Positions 1 through 9,198 are shown, counted from the stretch's first letter. The stretch is 64,000 bases of DNA from Aeromonas australiensis (GCF_000819725.1 NZ_CDDH01000009.1:1-64000); one strand, 5' to 3'. Made by a program: numbers and translations. Notes: generated from the letters alone by a model not told the origin.

Positions 1-24
1 ACCATTCACCATTCACCATTCACC
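1..24. repeat. 7-bp tandem repeat (ACCATTC)n
   Basis: Three full copies and a partial fourth copy of ACCATTC begin at the window edge, so the array may extend to the left. No coding function is visible. This could be a slippage-prone tract. Confidence 0.85.
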
Positions 25-93
25 GGCTATTGCCGTTGCGCTTTACCTCTGAGCCTGGATTGTGATGAGCCGAGCGGCGGGTCAAACAGGAGG

Positions 94-107
94 TGAGTGG
101 CCACTCA
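94..107. promoter_or_regulatory. 14-bp perfect palindrome upstream of cadBA
   Basis: TGAGTGGCCACTCA is a perfect palindrome in the non-coding region left of cadB. It could be a dimeric regulator site, but no known operator was recognised and it may be chance. Confidence 0.3.
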
Positions 108-194
108 GGGTTATGACCCAAAGGGCGTTCAGATGATTACAAGGGGAGTGGGCGCAATGGGAGCTGCTTTATCCCGGGTTTATCTGGCCAAAAA

Positions 195-266
195 TATCAA
201 GACGGCGAGATAAGGGGGTTATCAAGGGGCAAAAATGGGGCGGAAGGATATCAAGGTTTTATCAAG
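195..266. promoter_or_regulatory. four direct TATCAAG motifs upstream of cadBA
   Basis: TATCAAG occurs at 195-201, 220-226, 249-255 and 260-266, all in the same orientation, within the otherwise gene-free 473 bases before cadB. Repeated motifs ahead of an acid-inducible operon suggest binding sites for an activator (CadC is the known regulator in enterobacteria). Which protein binds is not shown by the sequence. Confidence 0.35.
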
Positions 267-321
267 ATGGTGGTGCGGTTGATGTCAACTCACTGTTTTT
301 AAATGGTTTTTATCGAAATTA

Positions 322-355
322 ATGAGGCAGCTAAAAAAGTTGCCTCATATTTTTA
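322..355 (+). terminator. terminator-like hairpin in the cadBA upstream region
   Basis: Arms ATGAGGCA (322-329) and TGCCTCAT (341-348) form an 8-bp stem followed directly by ATTTTTAT. It lies about 120 bases before the cadB start, with no gene between it and the window edge. It is either the terminator of a transcript entering from the left or an attenuator-like element in the cadBA leader. Confidence 0.5.
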
Positions 356-473
356 TCCGTTAGCTGGTCTTTATGTTTTCCGGGGATGAGAGGCCTAGTC
401 TGTGCCCATTCTTTGGCGGGGTGTTCCGCCAAAACTGTGTGACGACCCGACTTTTTATAGAACCGGAGATCTT

Positions 474-1808
474 ATGTCCCTCGATACGAGCAAGAAGATT
501 GGCCTTATCGCCTGTACAGGTGTGGTGGCCGGCAACATGATGGGAAGTGGCATCGCGCTGCTGCCTTCGGCACTGGCCACCATCGGCTCCATCTCTGTCT
601 TTAGCTGGGCAATCTGTCTGGTAGGCGCCATGGGCCTCGCCTTTGTCTTCGCCCGCCTTGCTACCAAGAACCCGCAAGAGGGTGGCCCCATTGCTTACGC
701 TGGCGAGATCTCTCCGGTGTTCGGTTTCCAGACCGGTGTGCTTTATTACCACGCCAACTGGATCGGTAACCTGGCCATCGCCATTACCGGCGTCTCCTAC
801 CTCTCGGTCTTCTTCCCCATTCTCAATAGCCCAATTCCGGCCGCCGCAGCCACCATCGCTGCCGTCTGGATCTTCACCTTCGTCAACCTGCTTGGCGGTA
901 GCTGGGTGAGCCGACTCTGTACTCTGGGTCTGGTGCTGATCCTGCTGCCGGTGGTCGGTACTGCGGTGATGGGCTGGGGTCATTTTGATGCCACCGTCTA
1001 CAGCCAGAACTGGAACACCACCAGTGGCAGCGACCTGCATGCGGTCATCAGCGCCGTGCTGATCTGCCTCTGGTCCTTCGTCGGTGTTGAATCTGCCGCC
1101 GTCTCTTCCGGCATGGTGAAGAACCCCAAGCGCACCGTACCGCTCGCCACCATGCTGGGTACCGGTATCGCGGGTATTATCTACATCCTCTCTACCCAGG
1201 TGATCAGCGGTATGTTCCCGGCCGGTGAAGTGGCCGCCTCCGGCGCCCCGTTTGCCATGGCCTCTTCCGCCATCTTCGGCAGCTGGTCTGCCCCCTTCGT
1301 CTCTGCGTTCACCGCCCTGGCCTGCTTCACCTCGCTGGGCTCCTGGATGATGCTGGTGGGCGAGGCGGGCAAGCGTGCCGCCAACGACGGCAACTTCCCG
1401 AAAATCTACGGCGAAGTGGACAAGAACGGCGTAGCCAAGAAGGGTCTGATCCTGGGCTCCCTCAAGATGACTGCGCTGATGGTGGGTCTGACCGCCTTCA
1501 CCTCTCAGTCCGCCCACGCTGCTGATCTCTTCAACGTGCTGACCACAGATGCGGTGCTGCTGACCATGCTGCCCTACTTCTACTCCAGCATTAACCTGAT
1601 CCGTTTTGAAGGCATGACCTCCCGCAGCATCGGCGCCATGATCTTCTCCGGTGTGGCCTGTGTCTTCTGTCTGGTGGCCCTGATGGGTGCCAAGGGTTCC
1701 AACCTTACCGCTACCTTCGTGGTGTCGCTCATCATCCTGATGTTCTACGCCAAAAAACTGGGTCTGCGTCAGCACGACGCCCTGCTGAACCAACAACCCA
1801 GCAACTGA
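474..1808 (+). CDS. cadB: lysine/cadaverine antiporter CadB
   Basis: CadB is an inner-membrane APC-superfamily antiporter that imports lysine and exports cadaverine, so that lysine decarboxylation consumes cytoplasmic protons. The 444-residue protein has the usual length and about twelve hydrophobic segments. Its N-terminus (VVAGNMMGSGIALLPSALA) carries the glycine-rich TM1 motif typical of CadB/PotE. The start at 474 is preceded by GGAG at 465-468; an in-frame upstream extension has no good ribosome site. cadA follows 77 bases downstream in the same direction, giving the conserved cadBA order. Identification as CadB rather than PotE rests on this neighbour. Confidence 0.95.
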   Translation: MSLDTSKKIGLIACTGVVAGNMMGSGIALLPSALATIGSISVFSWAICLVGAMGLAFVFARLATKNPQEGGPIAYAGEISPVFGFQTGVLYYHANWIGNLAIAITGVSYLSVFFPILNSPIPAAAATIAAVWIFTFVNLLGGSWVSRLCTLGLVLILLPVVGTAVMGWGHFDATVYSQNWNTTSGSDLHAVISAVLICLWSFVGVESAAVSSGMVKNPKRTVPLATMLGTGIAGIIYILSTQVISGMFPAGEVAASGAPFAMASSAIFGSWSAPFVSAFTALACFTSLGSWMMLVGEAGKRAANDGNFPKIYGEVDKNGVAKKGLILGSLKMTALMVGLTAFTSQSAHAADLFNVLTTDAVLLTMLPYFYSSINLIRFEGMTSRSIGAMIFSGVACVFCLVALMGAKGSNLTATFVVSLIILMFYAKKLGLRQHDALLNQQPSN

Positions 1809-1885
1809 TTCCCCCTTTTATCTTCCGCGCGCTCTTCACTCACCATCCCTGATGGAGAGCGCCCCTTTACGTGTGGAGCATTACG

Positions 1886-4018
1886 ATGAATATCATTGCC
1901 ATCCTCAACCACCTCGGTGTTTTCTTTAAAGAAGAACCCATTCGCCAGCTGCAAGCCTCCCTCGAGCGCAAGGGTTTCGAGGTTGTTTATCCGGTCGATG
2001 TGGCCGACCTGCTGAAACTGATCGAGAAGAACCCCCGCGTATGCGGCGCCATCTTCGACTGGGACAAATACTCCCTGGGTCTGTGCAAGGAGATCCACGA
2101 TCGCAACGAGAAGCTGCCGATCTTCGCCTTCGCCAACGACCAGTCCACCCTGGATATTCACCTGACCGACCTGCGTCTGAACGTGCACTTCTTCGAGTAC
2201 CGCCTCGGCATGGCTGACGACATCGCCCTCAAGATGGGTCAGGCCACTCAGGAGTATCAGGACGCCATCCTGCCGCCGTTCACCAAGGCGCTGTTCAAGT
2301 ACGTGGAAGAGGGTAAATACACCTTCTGTACCCCAGGTCATATGGGTGGTACCGCCTTCCAGATGAGCCCGGCCGGCAGCATCTTCTATGACTTCTACGG
2401 CCCGAACGCGTTCAAGGCTGACGTCTCCATCTCCATGCCGGAGCTGGGCTCCCTGCTGGATCACTCAGGTCCGCACAAGGAAGCCGAAGAGTACATCGCC
2501 CGTACCTTCAACGCCGATCGCTCCTATATCGTTACCAACGGCACCTCCACTGCCAACAAGATCGTCGGCATGTTCTCCGCGCCGGCCGGCAGCACAGTGC
2601 TGGTTGACCGCAACTGCCACAAGTCGCTCACTCACCTGATGATGATGAACGATGTGACGCCGATCTACTTCCGTCCGACCCGCAACGCCTACGGCATTCT
2701 GGGCGGTATCCCGCAGAGCGAATTCAGCCGCGACACCATCGCTGCCAAGGTTGCCGCAACGCCGGGTGCCCAGGCTCCCCGTTACGCAGTGATCACCAAC
2801 TCCACCTATGATGGCCTGCTCTACAACACCGGCTTCATCAAGGAGAGTCTGGATACCCCGTACATCCACTTCGACAGTGCCTGGGTGCCTTACACCAACT
2901 TCAGCCCGATCTATGAAGGCAAGTGCGGCATGAGTGGCGAAGCCATGCCGGGCAAGGTGTTCTATGAAACCCAGTCCACCCACAAGCTGCTGGCAGCCTT
3001 CTCCCAGGCGTCGATGATCCACATCAAGGGTGACGTGGAGGAAGAGACCTTCAACGAAGCCTTTATGATGCACACCTCCACCTCGCCGCAGTACGGCATC
3101 GTGGCATCGACCGAGATCTCCGCTGCCATGATGCGTGGCAACAGCGGCAAGCGTCTTATCAAGGACTCCATCGATCGCGCCATCTCCTTCCGCAAAGAGA
3201 TCAAGCGGCTGCGTGATCAGAGCGAAGGCTGGTTCTTCGACGTATGGCAGCCGGACAACATCGACATCGTCGAGTGCTGGAAGCTGGATCCGAAAGATGA
3301 CTGGCACGGCTTCAAGGATATCGATGACAACCACATGTACCTGGATCCCATCAAGGTCACCCTGCTGACCCCGGGTATGGGTCGTGACGGCCAGCTGCTG
3401 GAGAAGGGCATTCCTGCCTCTCTGGTCTCCAAGTTCCTGGACGAGCGCGGCATCGTGGTGGAGAAGACCGGTCCCTACAACATGCTGTTCCTCTTCTCCA
3501 TCGGTATCGATCAGTCCAAGGCGATGCAGTTGCTGCGTGCCCTGACCGAGTTCAAGCGTGGTTATGACCTGAACCTGACCATCAAGAACATACTGCCGAG
3601 CCTCTATCGTGAAGACCCGAGCTTCTACGAAGGGATGCGCATCCAGGAGCTGGCGCAGCGTATTCACGAGCTGACCAGCAAGTACCGTCTGCCGGAGCTG
3701 ATGTTCAAGGCGTTCGACGTACTGCCGGAGATGAAGATGACTCCGCACGCCGCATGGCAGCAAGAGCTGGCCGGCAACGTGGTGGAAGTGCCGCTGCGTG
3801 ACATGGTGGATCGCATCAGCGCCAACATGATCCTGCCGTACCCGCCGGGAGTGCCGTTGGTACTGCCGGGCGAGATGGTGACCAAGGATTCTCTGCCGGT
3901 GCTCGAGTTCCTCGAGATGCTGTGCGAGATCGGTGCCCACTACCCGGGCTTCGAGACCGACATCCACGGCCTCTATCGTCAGGCCGATGGTAGCTACACC
4001 GTCAAGGTGCTGCGTTAA
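1886..4018 (+). CDS. cadA: inducible lysine decarboxylase CadA
   Basis: CadA is a PLP-dependent fold-I decarboxylase that converts lysine to cadaverine plus CO2 in the cytoplasm and works with CadB in acid resistance. The 710-residue protein matches the family length (E. coli 715). It has the N-terminal wing (receiver-like) domain, then the PLP domain with the conserved ETQSTHKLLAAFSQA segment holding the Schiff-base lysine around residue 365. The C-terminal domain ends with ETDIHGLYRQADGSYTVKVL. The ATG at 1886 has GGAG about eight bases upstream; a GTG five codons earlier is less likely. A strong terminator follows at 4051. Confidence 0.96.
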   Translation: MNIIAILNHLGVFFKEEPIRQLQASLERKGFEVVYPVDVADLLKLIEKNPRVCGAIFDWDKYSLGLCKEIHDRNEKLPIFAFANDQSTLDIHLTDLRLNVHFFEYRLGMADDIALKMGQATQEYQDAILPPFTKALFKYVEEGKYTFCTPGHMGGTAFQMSPAGSIFYDFYGPNAFKADVSISMPELGSLLDHSGPHKEAEEYIARTFNADRSYIVTNGTSTANKIVGMFSAPAGSTVLVDRNCHKSLTHLMMMNDVTPIYFRPTRNAYGILGGIPQSEFSRDTIAAKVAATPGAQAPRYAVITNSTYDGLLYNTGFIKESLDTPYIHFDSAWVPYTNFSPIYEGKCGMSGEAMPGKVFYETQSTHKLLAAFSQASMIHIKGDVEEETFNEAFMMHTSTSPQYGIVASTEISAAMMRGNSGKRLIKDSIDRAISFRKEIKRLRDQSEGWFFDVWQPDNIDIVECWKLDPKDDWHGFKDIDDNHMYLDPIKVTLLTPGMGRDGQLLEKGIPASLVSKFLDERGIVVEKTGPYNMLFLFSIGIDQSKAMQLLRALTEFKRGYDLNLTIKNILPSLYREDPSFYEGMRIQELAQRIHELTSKYRLPELMFKAFDVLPEMKMTPHAAWQQELAGNVVEVPLRDMVDRISANMILPYPPGVPLVLPGEMVTKDSLPVLEFLEMLCEIGAHYPGFETDIHGLYRQADGSYTVKVLR

Positions 4019-4050
4019 TCGACAGTGACAACAGTCGAAAGTGACAACAA

Positions 4051-4071
4051 CGGGCCGCAAGGCCCGTTTTT
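4051..4071 (+). terminator. rho-independent terminator of cadBA
   Basis: CGGGCC-GCAA-GGCCCG stem-loop followed by a run of T, located 32 bases after the cadA stop and ending 40 bases before the pdxY start. Confidence 0.9.
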
Positions 4072-4111
4072 CCCTCCGGAATTCCTGTTCTTATTGCGTG
4101 AGTTGCCAACC

Positions 4112-4972
4112 ATGAAGCGAGTGCTCTCCATTCAATCCCACGTAGTCTTTGGCTGTGCCGGCAACAGCGCCGCCGTTTTTCCCATGCGTCGCCTTGGGAT
4201 CGAGGTGTGGCCGATGAACACGGTGCAGTTCTCCAACCACACCCAATACCGCGAAGGCTGGCAGGGGATGGTGATGCCAAGCGGCCATATCCATCAGTTG
4301 GTAAACGGCCTGGCGGAGATCGGCGTGCTGGCCGAGTGCGATGCGCTGCTGAGCGGCTACCTCGGCTCGGCCGAACAGGGGGAGGAGATCCTAGCGGCGG
4401 TGGCCCGGCTCAAGGCGCTCAATCCGGCCGCCCTCTATTTTTGTGACCCCGTGATGGGTCACCCCGACAAGGGGTGCATAGTGGCACCCGGCGTCGCCGA
4501 TTTTCTGAAAAACCGGGCACTGGCCTGCGCCGATATGCTGGCCCCCAATCTGCTGGAGCTGGAACAGCTCACCGGCCGCGATATCCGCAATGTGCCGGAG
4601 GCCATCGAGGCGTGCCAGCAGTTGCGCGCGCAAGGGGTCAAGCTAGTGATGGTCAAACATCTGGGCAAGGCCGGTTTTGCCATGGACCGCTTCGAGATGC
4701 TGCTGGTGTGCGAGGAGGGAACCTTTCATCTCTCCCGCCCGCTCTACCCTTTTGCCCGCCACCCCATCGGGGTGGGGGATCTGCTGAGCGCCACCATGCT
4801 GGCCAATCTGCTGGCGGGTTGTACCCCGGTAGCGGCGTTCGAGCTTACCAACGCCAGCGTTGATGCAGTGCTGGCTCGCACCTGGCTGGCGGGGGCCTAC
4901 GAGCTGCAACTGGTGGCGGCCCAGCACGAGATGGCGCTGCCGCAGGTCTCCATCCGGGCGACCCGCCTCTGA
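4112..4972 (+). CDS. pdxY: pyridoxal kinase PdxY
   Basis: PdxY phosphorylates pyridoxal to pyridoxal 5'-phosphate in the B6 salvage pathway. The 286-residue length is that of the family. It has the N-terminal [24 protein letters not shown] segment, the central GYLG and CDPVMG motifs, and the C-terminal [12 protein letters not shown] anion-hole segment with the catalytic Asp of the ribokinase-like fold. The start at 4112 is favoured because homology begins there; the open frame runs back through the cadA terminator without a ribosome site. Its place directly after cadBA is functionally sensible since CadA is PLP-dependent, although a terminator separates them. Confidence 0.95.
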   Translation: MKRVLSIQSHVVFGCAGNSAAVFPMRRLGIEVWPMNTVQFSNHTQYREGWQGMVMPSGHIHQLVNGLAEIGVLAECDALLSGYLGSAEQGEEILAAVARLKALNPAALYFCDPVMGHPDKGCIVAPGVADFLKNRALACADMLAPNLLELEQLTGRDIRNVPEAIEACQQLRAQGVKLVMVKHLGKAGFAMDRFEMLLVCEEGTFHLSRPLYPFARHPIGVGDLLSATMLANLLAGCTPVAAFELTNASVDAVLARTWLAGAYELQLVAAQHEMALPQVSIRATRL

Positions 4973-5000
4973 GCTGGTTACGCCAACAGCAGAAACAACA

Positions 5001-5024
5001 AAGCCCTGATCATCAGGGCTTTTT
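5001..5024. terminator. bidirectional terminator between pdxY and pliI
   Basis: Arms AAGCCCTGAT (5001-5010) and ATCAGGGCTT (5012-5021) are followed by T residues on the + strand, and on the - strand by a T-rich tract. It serves the convergent genes pdxY and pliI. Confidence 0.85.
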
Positions 5025-5048
5025 ACATTGCAGATTCGAGGAGAGGGC

Positions 5049-5492
5049 TTAGTCCTGCGGGCTTTTGAGCGCCTTGACCACATCCTCTTTGGGCTCCAGC
5101 TCCTTGACCTGATTGAAGATCTCCAGCTCCCCTTGCGGAGTGACGGTGTAGGCATCGGCATCCTGATAGCTGCCGCTGCCCGCGCTCTCGATGATGACCA
5201 CCAGCTCGGGCTGTTTGTCGCCATTCAAATCGACCAGTTTCAGCTCCCGGATAAAGCCGTTGCGAGCCATCACCTTGCCATCCTGAAACTCATCCAGTGG
5301 AAACTGGGCGTTCTGGCCCGAATAGAGCCGCACGTCATAGCTGCCGATGGAGGCGGGCTCACCGGCCCCCTGCTCCACCCGGATCACCTGCCCGGAGGGG
5401 AGGGTTAGCTGCTTGCTAAATCCCTCTTCGGCTTGTGCTTGTGCCGCCAGCGGCAGGGTCAGTAGCCCCGCCATCATCAATGCTCTGTTCAT
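5049..5492 (-). CDS. pliI: periplasmic inhibitor of I-type lysozyme, PliI
   Basis: PliI-type proteins protect Gram-negative bacteria from invertebrate lysozymes by binding the enzyme in the periplasm; the founding member is from Aeromonas hydrophila. This 147-residue protein has a clear Sec signal peptide ending near AQAQA-EEGFSKQ. The mature part carries LTLPSGQVIRVEQG and GEPASIGSYDVRLYSG, as expected for the family, and the conserved loop S-G-S-Y (in ESAGSGSYQDADAY) that inserts into the lysozyme active site. The assignment rests on recalled family features and is not search-confirmed. It is encoded 58 bases downstream of the M13 peptidase gene on the same strand. Confidence 0.85.
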   Translation of the reverse strand: MNRALMMAGLLTLPLAAQAQAEEGFSKQLTLPSGQVIRVEQGAGEPASIGSYDVRLYSGQNAQFPLDEFQDGKVMARNGFIRELKLVDLNGDKQPELVVIIESAGSGSYQDADAYTVTPQGELEIFNQVKELEPKEDVVKALKSPQD

Positions 5493-5550
5493 CTTGCAAC
5501 CTCTTGCTCTCCCTTGAGTGCGGGCTCCCGGGGAGCCCGCCGTGATGTTG

Positions 5551-7584
5551 CTACCAGATCTTCACCCGTTTCTGGGGCGGCAGATAGAGTTTGTCCCCCG
5601 GCTGGATGTTGAATGCCTCGTAGAAGGCGGGAATGTTCGGCACCACGCCGTTGACCCGGTACTCGGGGGGCGAGTGGGGGTCGGAGCGCAGCAGCATCTG
5701 CATCAGCTCGGGGCGATACATCCCCTTCCACACCTGCGCCCAGCCGAGGAAGAAGCGCTGTTCGCCGGTGAAGCCATCCAGCACCGGCGCCTCCTTGCCA
5801 TCCAGTGACAGCTCGTAGGCTTTGTGGGCGATGGTGAGACCGCCCAGATCGCCGATGTTCTCCCCCAGGGTGAACTGGCCGTTGACGAACTGGCCGTTGA
5901 TGGGCTCGAAGCGGTTGTACTGGGCCACCAGACGGCTGGTGCGAAAGCGAAACTCCTTGAGATCTTGCGGCGTCCACCAGTCGCGCATCATGCCGTCACC
6001 ATCGGATTTGGCCCCCTGGTCATCAAAACCGTGGCCCATCTCGTGACCAATGACCCCGCCGATGGCGCCGTAGTTGACCGCATCATCCGCCGTCATGTCG
6101 AAGAAGGGGGGCTGCAAGATGGCCGCCGGGAAGACGATCTCGTTGTTGCTCGGGTTGTAGTAGGCGTTCACTGTTTGCGGCGACATGTGCCACTCGTCCC
6201 GGTCGACCGGCTTGCCGAGGCGCGCCAGACTGTCTGCATATTCAAAGGCTTGCGAGCGTTGCAGGTTGCCCACCAGATCATCCGGTTTGATGGTGATGGC
6301 GCTGTAATCCTTCCACTTGTCGGGGTAGCCGATCTTGGGGCGGAACTTGGCCAGCTTCTCGAGTGCCTGCGCCTTGGTCTCGGGCGACATCCAGTCGAGT
6401 TCCTTGATGCTCTGGCCGTAGGCGGTGCGCAGGTTCTCCACCAGCTGCTCCATCCGCTCCTTGGCCGCTGGCGGGAAGTAGCGGGCCACATAGAGCTGGC
6501 CGACCGCTTCACCCAGATGATCGTTCAGCACCCCGAGCGCCCGCTCCCAGCTGGCGCGCTGCTTGGGGGTGCCGCTCAGGGTGGTGCCGTAGAAGGCGAA
6601 GTTGGCGCGGTCGGTCTCGCTGTCGAGATAGGGGGCGTAGTCGGTCAGCAGTTGCCACTTGAGGTAGGCCTGCCAGTCGGCGATGGGGGTCTGGGCCATC
6701 AGCTGATCCAGCACGCTCAGATAGGTTGGCTGACCGATAATGAGCTCCGGCTGGGCCGCAATGCCCGCGGCGTTCAGATAGGCCTGCCAGTCGAGATGAG
6801 GGGCGAGCCGTGCCAGTTCGCTGGCGGGGCGCTTGTTGTAGTTCTTCTCCCGATCCCGCAGGGCGACGTTGTCCCACTGGATGGTGGCGAGCCGGGTTTC
6901 GAGGGCCAGAATCCGCTTGGCCTTGCCGCTCGGGTCAGATTCGCCGAGGCGGCTCAGCATGGCGGCGATATGCTGCTGGTACTTCTGGCGCAGGGCCTGA
7001 CTGTCGGGATCCTGCTTGAGGTAGTAGTCCCGACTCGGCAGCCCCAATCCCCCCTGATAGAGGTAGACCGCATAGCGATCGGGGGCCTTGGCATCGGCAC
7101 CAACCCAGATGCCAAACGGCGCACCGCCGCCTATGCGGCCTGACTGGGCAAAGGCGCGGGCCAGCGCGGCCTGATCACCGATCCGGTCGATATCGGCCAG
7201 CGCCGGTGCCAGCGGGGTGAGTCCCTTGGCATCTCGGCCTGCCTGATCCAGATAGCTGGCGTAGAGATCGCGGATCTGCTGGGTCGGCGTGCCGGTGGCG
7301 GCCTCCTGTGTGGCCAGCCCCTCGACCAGCACCCGCACATCGGCGAGGGATTTGTCCCGCAGCATGTAGAAGGCGCCATCGGCGGGACGATCGTCGGGGA
7401 TCTTGGCGGTGGCGAGCCACTTGCCATTGACGTAGCGGAAGAAGTCATCGCCGGGTTTGACCTGGGTATCCATATTGGCCAGCGCCAGCCCGGAGTGTTT
7501 GGGGGAGTCTTGCGGTGCCTGACTGCAGCCAGCCAGCAGGGCCAGTCCAATCAGGCCGGCCAGTAAGCTTTTCTTATTGTTCAT
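5551..7584 (-). CDS. pepO: M13 family zinc metallopeptidase lipoprotein (PepO-like)
   Basis: A 677-residue neprilysin-family endopeptidase. It has a lipoprotein signal peptide with lipobox LAGCS (Cys near residue 20), so it is likely anchored in the periplasm facing a membrane. Family hallmarks are present: NAYYNPSNNEIVFPAAILQPPFF, the zinc motif HEMGH at residues 514-518, the downstream zinc ligand in ENIGD (Glu about 575), and a C-terminal Trp. The ATG at 7584 is chosen over one five codons earlier because it starts MNNKKSLLAGLIGLALLAGC and has GGAA upstream. Natural substrates are unknown; small peptides are usual for M13. Confidence 0.92.
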   Translation of the reverse strand: MNNKKSLLAGLIGLALLAGCSQAPQDSPKHSGLALANMDTQVKPGDDFFRYVNGKWLATAKIPDDRPADGAFYMLRDKSLADVRVLVEGLATQEAATGTPTQQIRDLYASYLDQAGRDAKGLTPLAPALADIDRIGDQAALARAFAQSGRIGGGAPFGIWVGADAKAPDRYAVYLYQGGLGLPSRDYYLKQDPDSQALRQKYQQHIAAMLSRLGESDPSGKAKRILALETRLATIQWDNVALRDREKNYNKRPASELARLAPHLDWQAYLNAAGIAAQPELIIGQPTYLSVLDQLMAQTPIADWQAYLKWQLLTDYAPYLDSETDRANFAFYGTTLSGTPKQRASWERALGVLNDHLGEAVGQLYVARYFPPAAKERMEQLVENLRTAYGQSIKELDWMSPETKAQALEKLAKFRPKIGYPDKWKDYSAITIKPDDLVGNLQRSQAFEYADSLARLGKPVDRDEWHMSPQTVNAYYNPSNNEIVFPAAILQPPFFDMTADDAVNYGAIGGVIGHEMGHGFDDQGAKSDGDGMMRDWWTPQDLKEFRFRTSRLVAQYNRFEPINGQFVNGQFTLGENIGDLGGLTIAHKAYELSLDGKEAPVLDGFTGEQRFFLGWAQVWKGMYRPELMQMLLRSDPHSPPEYRVNGVVPNIPAFYEAFNIQPGDKLYLPPQKRVKIW

Positions 7585-7751
7585 CTTGTTTGATTCCAAT
7601 TCGGGTTGTTTGCTTCCCTGCCCAGCTTCCTTGCTTTAACCAGATAGGTGACGCCTGGTGGAGAGGGCGGGCGAGCCTCACTCTAGCAGCAGGGTTGCAG
7701 CTTGATAAGCCCGACTCTGCTAAGATCGGCCGGTCCGTTTTGGGGAAGCCT

Positions 7752-9110
7752 ATGATTTCTCATCTTTATTCTCGCTTTTGTCAGACTCTGCCAGCGCCGG
7801 AAGGTTCCACCGGTCTGCTGGTGGCCTTCAGTGGCGGCCTCGACTCCACCCTGCTGCTGGTGCTGGCGGCGCACTATGCCCGCGAGCACAGCCTGCCGCT
7901 GCGCGCCCTGCACGTGCACCACGGCCTCAGCCCCCATGCCGATGAGTGGGTCGCTCATTGTGAAGCCGTGTGTCAGCAATTGGCGGTGGAGCTGCTGGTC
8001 GAGCGGGTGACTCTGGCCCGCGGCAATGGCGAGAGTCTGGAGGCGCAGGCCCGCACCGCCCGTTACCAGCGGCTGACTGCTAGGATGCGGGAGGGGGAGT
8101 GGCTGCTCACCGCTCACCATCAGGACGATCAGCTGGAGACCCTGTTGCTGGCCCTCAAGCGCGGCGCCGGTCTGCGTGGCCTGGCGGGGATCTTGCCAAG
8201 CCAACCCTTTGCCGGCGGCCTGTTGCTGCGGCCGCTGCTCGATATCAGTCGCGCCGAGCTGGCCGAGGCGGCAGCGAGCCTCCCCTTTGGCTGGGTGGAG
8301 GATGAGAGCAATCTGGACGTGAGTTATGACCGCAACTTTTTGCGCCAGACGCTTATCCCCCAGCTCAAGGCGCGCTGGCCCGCCATGGCCCAGACTGCGG
8401 CGCGCAGCATGGCACTGTGCGCCGAGCAGGAGGCGCTGCTGGAGGAGCTGGCCGAGTGCGACTGGCAGCTGGCGGGCGAGGGGGAGGCGCTCCATATCGG
8501 CCCGTTGCACGCCCTCTCACCGACCCGGCGCAACAACCTGCTGCGCTACTGGATCCGCCGTCAGGGGGGCGAGATGCCATCCCGCGAGCAACTTGCCCGG
8601 TTGTGGCAGGAGGTTGCGCTGGCGCGCGGTGATGCCAATCCCCGGCTCAACTGGGGGCACCAGAGCTGCCGCCGATTTCAGGAGCGACTCTATCTGGTGA
8701 GCCCTGATCTGCAACCTTGTCATCAGGTATTGCCGCTGACCGTGGGCGAGCCGCTGACCCTGCCGGACGGGGTGGGCGAGCTGGTGGTGCGCAGGGCGGA
8801 GCACGACGAGGATCTGCTGCGTGCCCCCCGGCCGGACGAGCCGCTCTCGGTGCGTTTTCAGGTGGCGCCCGGGATCCCCCTCAAACCGGTAGGGCGAAGC
8901 GGCAGTCGGCGGATGAAAAAGCTGCTGCAGGAGTATGGCGTGCCTTCGTGGCAGCGGGGACGCATCCCCATCCTCTACTATGGTGAGCAGGTGGCGGCGG
9001 TGGTGGGGCTCTTTGTCTGCGAGGGGTTTATGGCGCAGGGAACCGGGTTGGTCTGTCACTGGCAGGAGCGCGGTGCTGCCCCTATCTTGCTCGCGCAGGA
9101 TCTTGCCTGA
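7752..9110 (+). CDS. tilS: tRNA(Ile)-lysidine synthase TilS
   Basis: TilS attaches lysine to C34 of the CAU-anticodon isoleucine tRNA using ATP, converting it to an AUA reader; it is essential. The 452-residue protein has the PP-loop SGGLDS at residues 27-32, then LHVHHGLSPHAD and LLTAHHQDDQLETLLLALKRGAG, and the TilS C-terminal domain including RRMKKLLQEYGVPSWQRGRIP. The open frame extends 79 codons upstream, but the family N-terminus begins at MISHLYSRF, so 7752 is chosen. It is transcribed divergently from the M13 peptidase. Confidence 0.96.
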   Translation: MISHLYSRFCQTLPAPEGSTGLLVAFSGGLDSTLLLVLAAHYAREHSLPLRALHVHHGLSPHADEWVAHCEAVCQQLAVELLVERVTLARGNGESLEAQARTARYQRLTARMREGEWLLTAHHQDDQLETLLLALKRGAGLRGLAGILPSQPFAGGLLLRPLLDISRAELAEAAASLPFGWVEDESNLDVSYDRNFLRQTLIPQLKARWPAMAQTAARSMALCAEQEALLEELAECDWQLAGEGEALHIGPLHALSPTRRNNLLRYWIRRQGGEMPSREQLARLWQEVALARGDANPRLNWGHQSCRRFQERLYLVSPDLQPCHQVLPLTVGEPLTLPDGVGELVVRRAEHDEDLLRAPRPDEPLSVRFQVAPGIPLKPVGRSGSRRMKKLLQEYGVPSWQRGRIPILYYGEQVAAVVGLFVCEGFMAQGTGLVCHWQERGAAPILLAQDLA

Positions 9111-9143
9111 GGTGAGCTCGGTGTGAGGGGGGATTAGCCCCAA

Positions 9144-9182
9144 AAAAGAAGCTCCGGTCACATGGCGCGCATGTGCCGGAGC
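9144..9182 (-). terminator. terminator of the GGDEF gene
   Basis: GCTCCGG...CACATG pairs with CATGTG...CCGGAGC (9151-9182). Read on the - strand this long stem is followed by CTTCTTTTTT (9144-9150), just after the stop of the diguanylate cyclase gene. Confidence 0.85.
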
Positions 9183-9198
9183 AAAGAAGAGTTCGGGG

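Noticed and set aside
402-473. 24-codon N-terminal extension of cadB
   Set aside because: No ribosome site for the upstream start, and family homology begins at 474.
360-1796. 478-codon open frame on the - strand opposite cadB
   Set aside because: Low-complexity Gly/His/Gln/Asp-rich translation typical of the antisense of a GC-rich gene; cadB is certain.
2465-4060. 531-codon open frame on the - strand opposite cadA
   Set aside because: Antisense shadow of cadA; no family features.
5824-7143. 439-codon + strand frame opposite the M13 peptidase
   Set aside because: Shadow frame; the - strand protein has signal peptide and zinc motif.
7515-7751. 79-codon N-terminal extension of tilS
   Set aside because: It overlaps the divergent M13 peptidase gene and promoter region and is not TilS-like.
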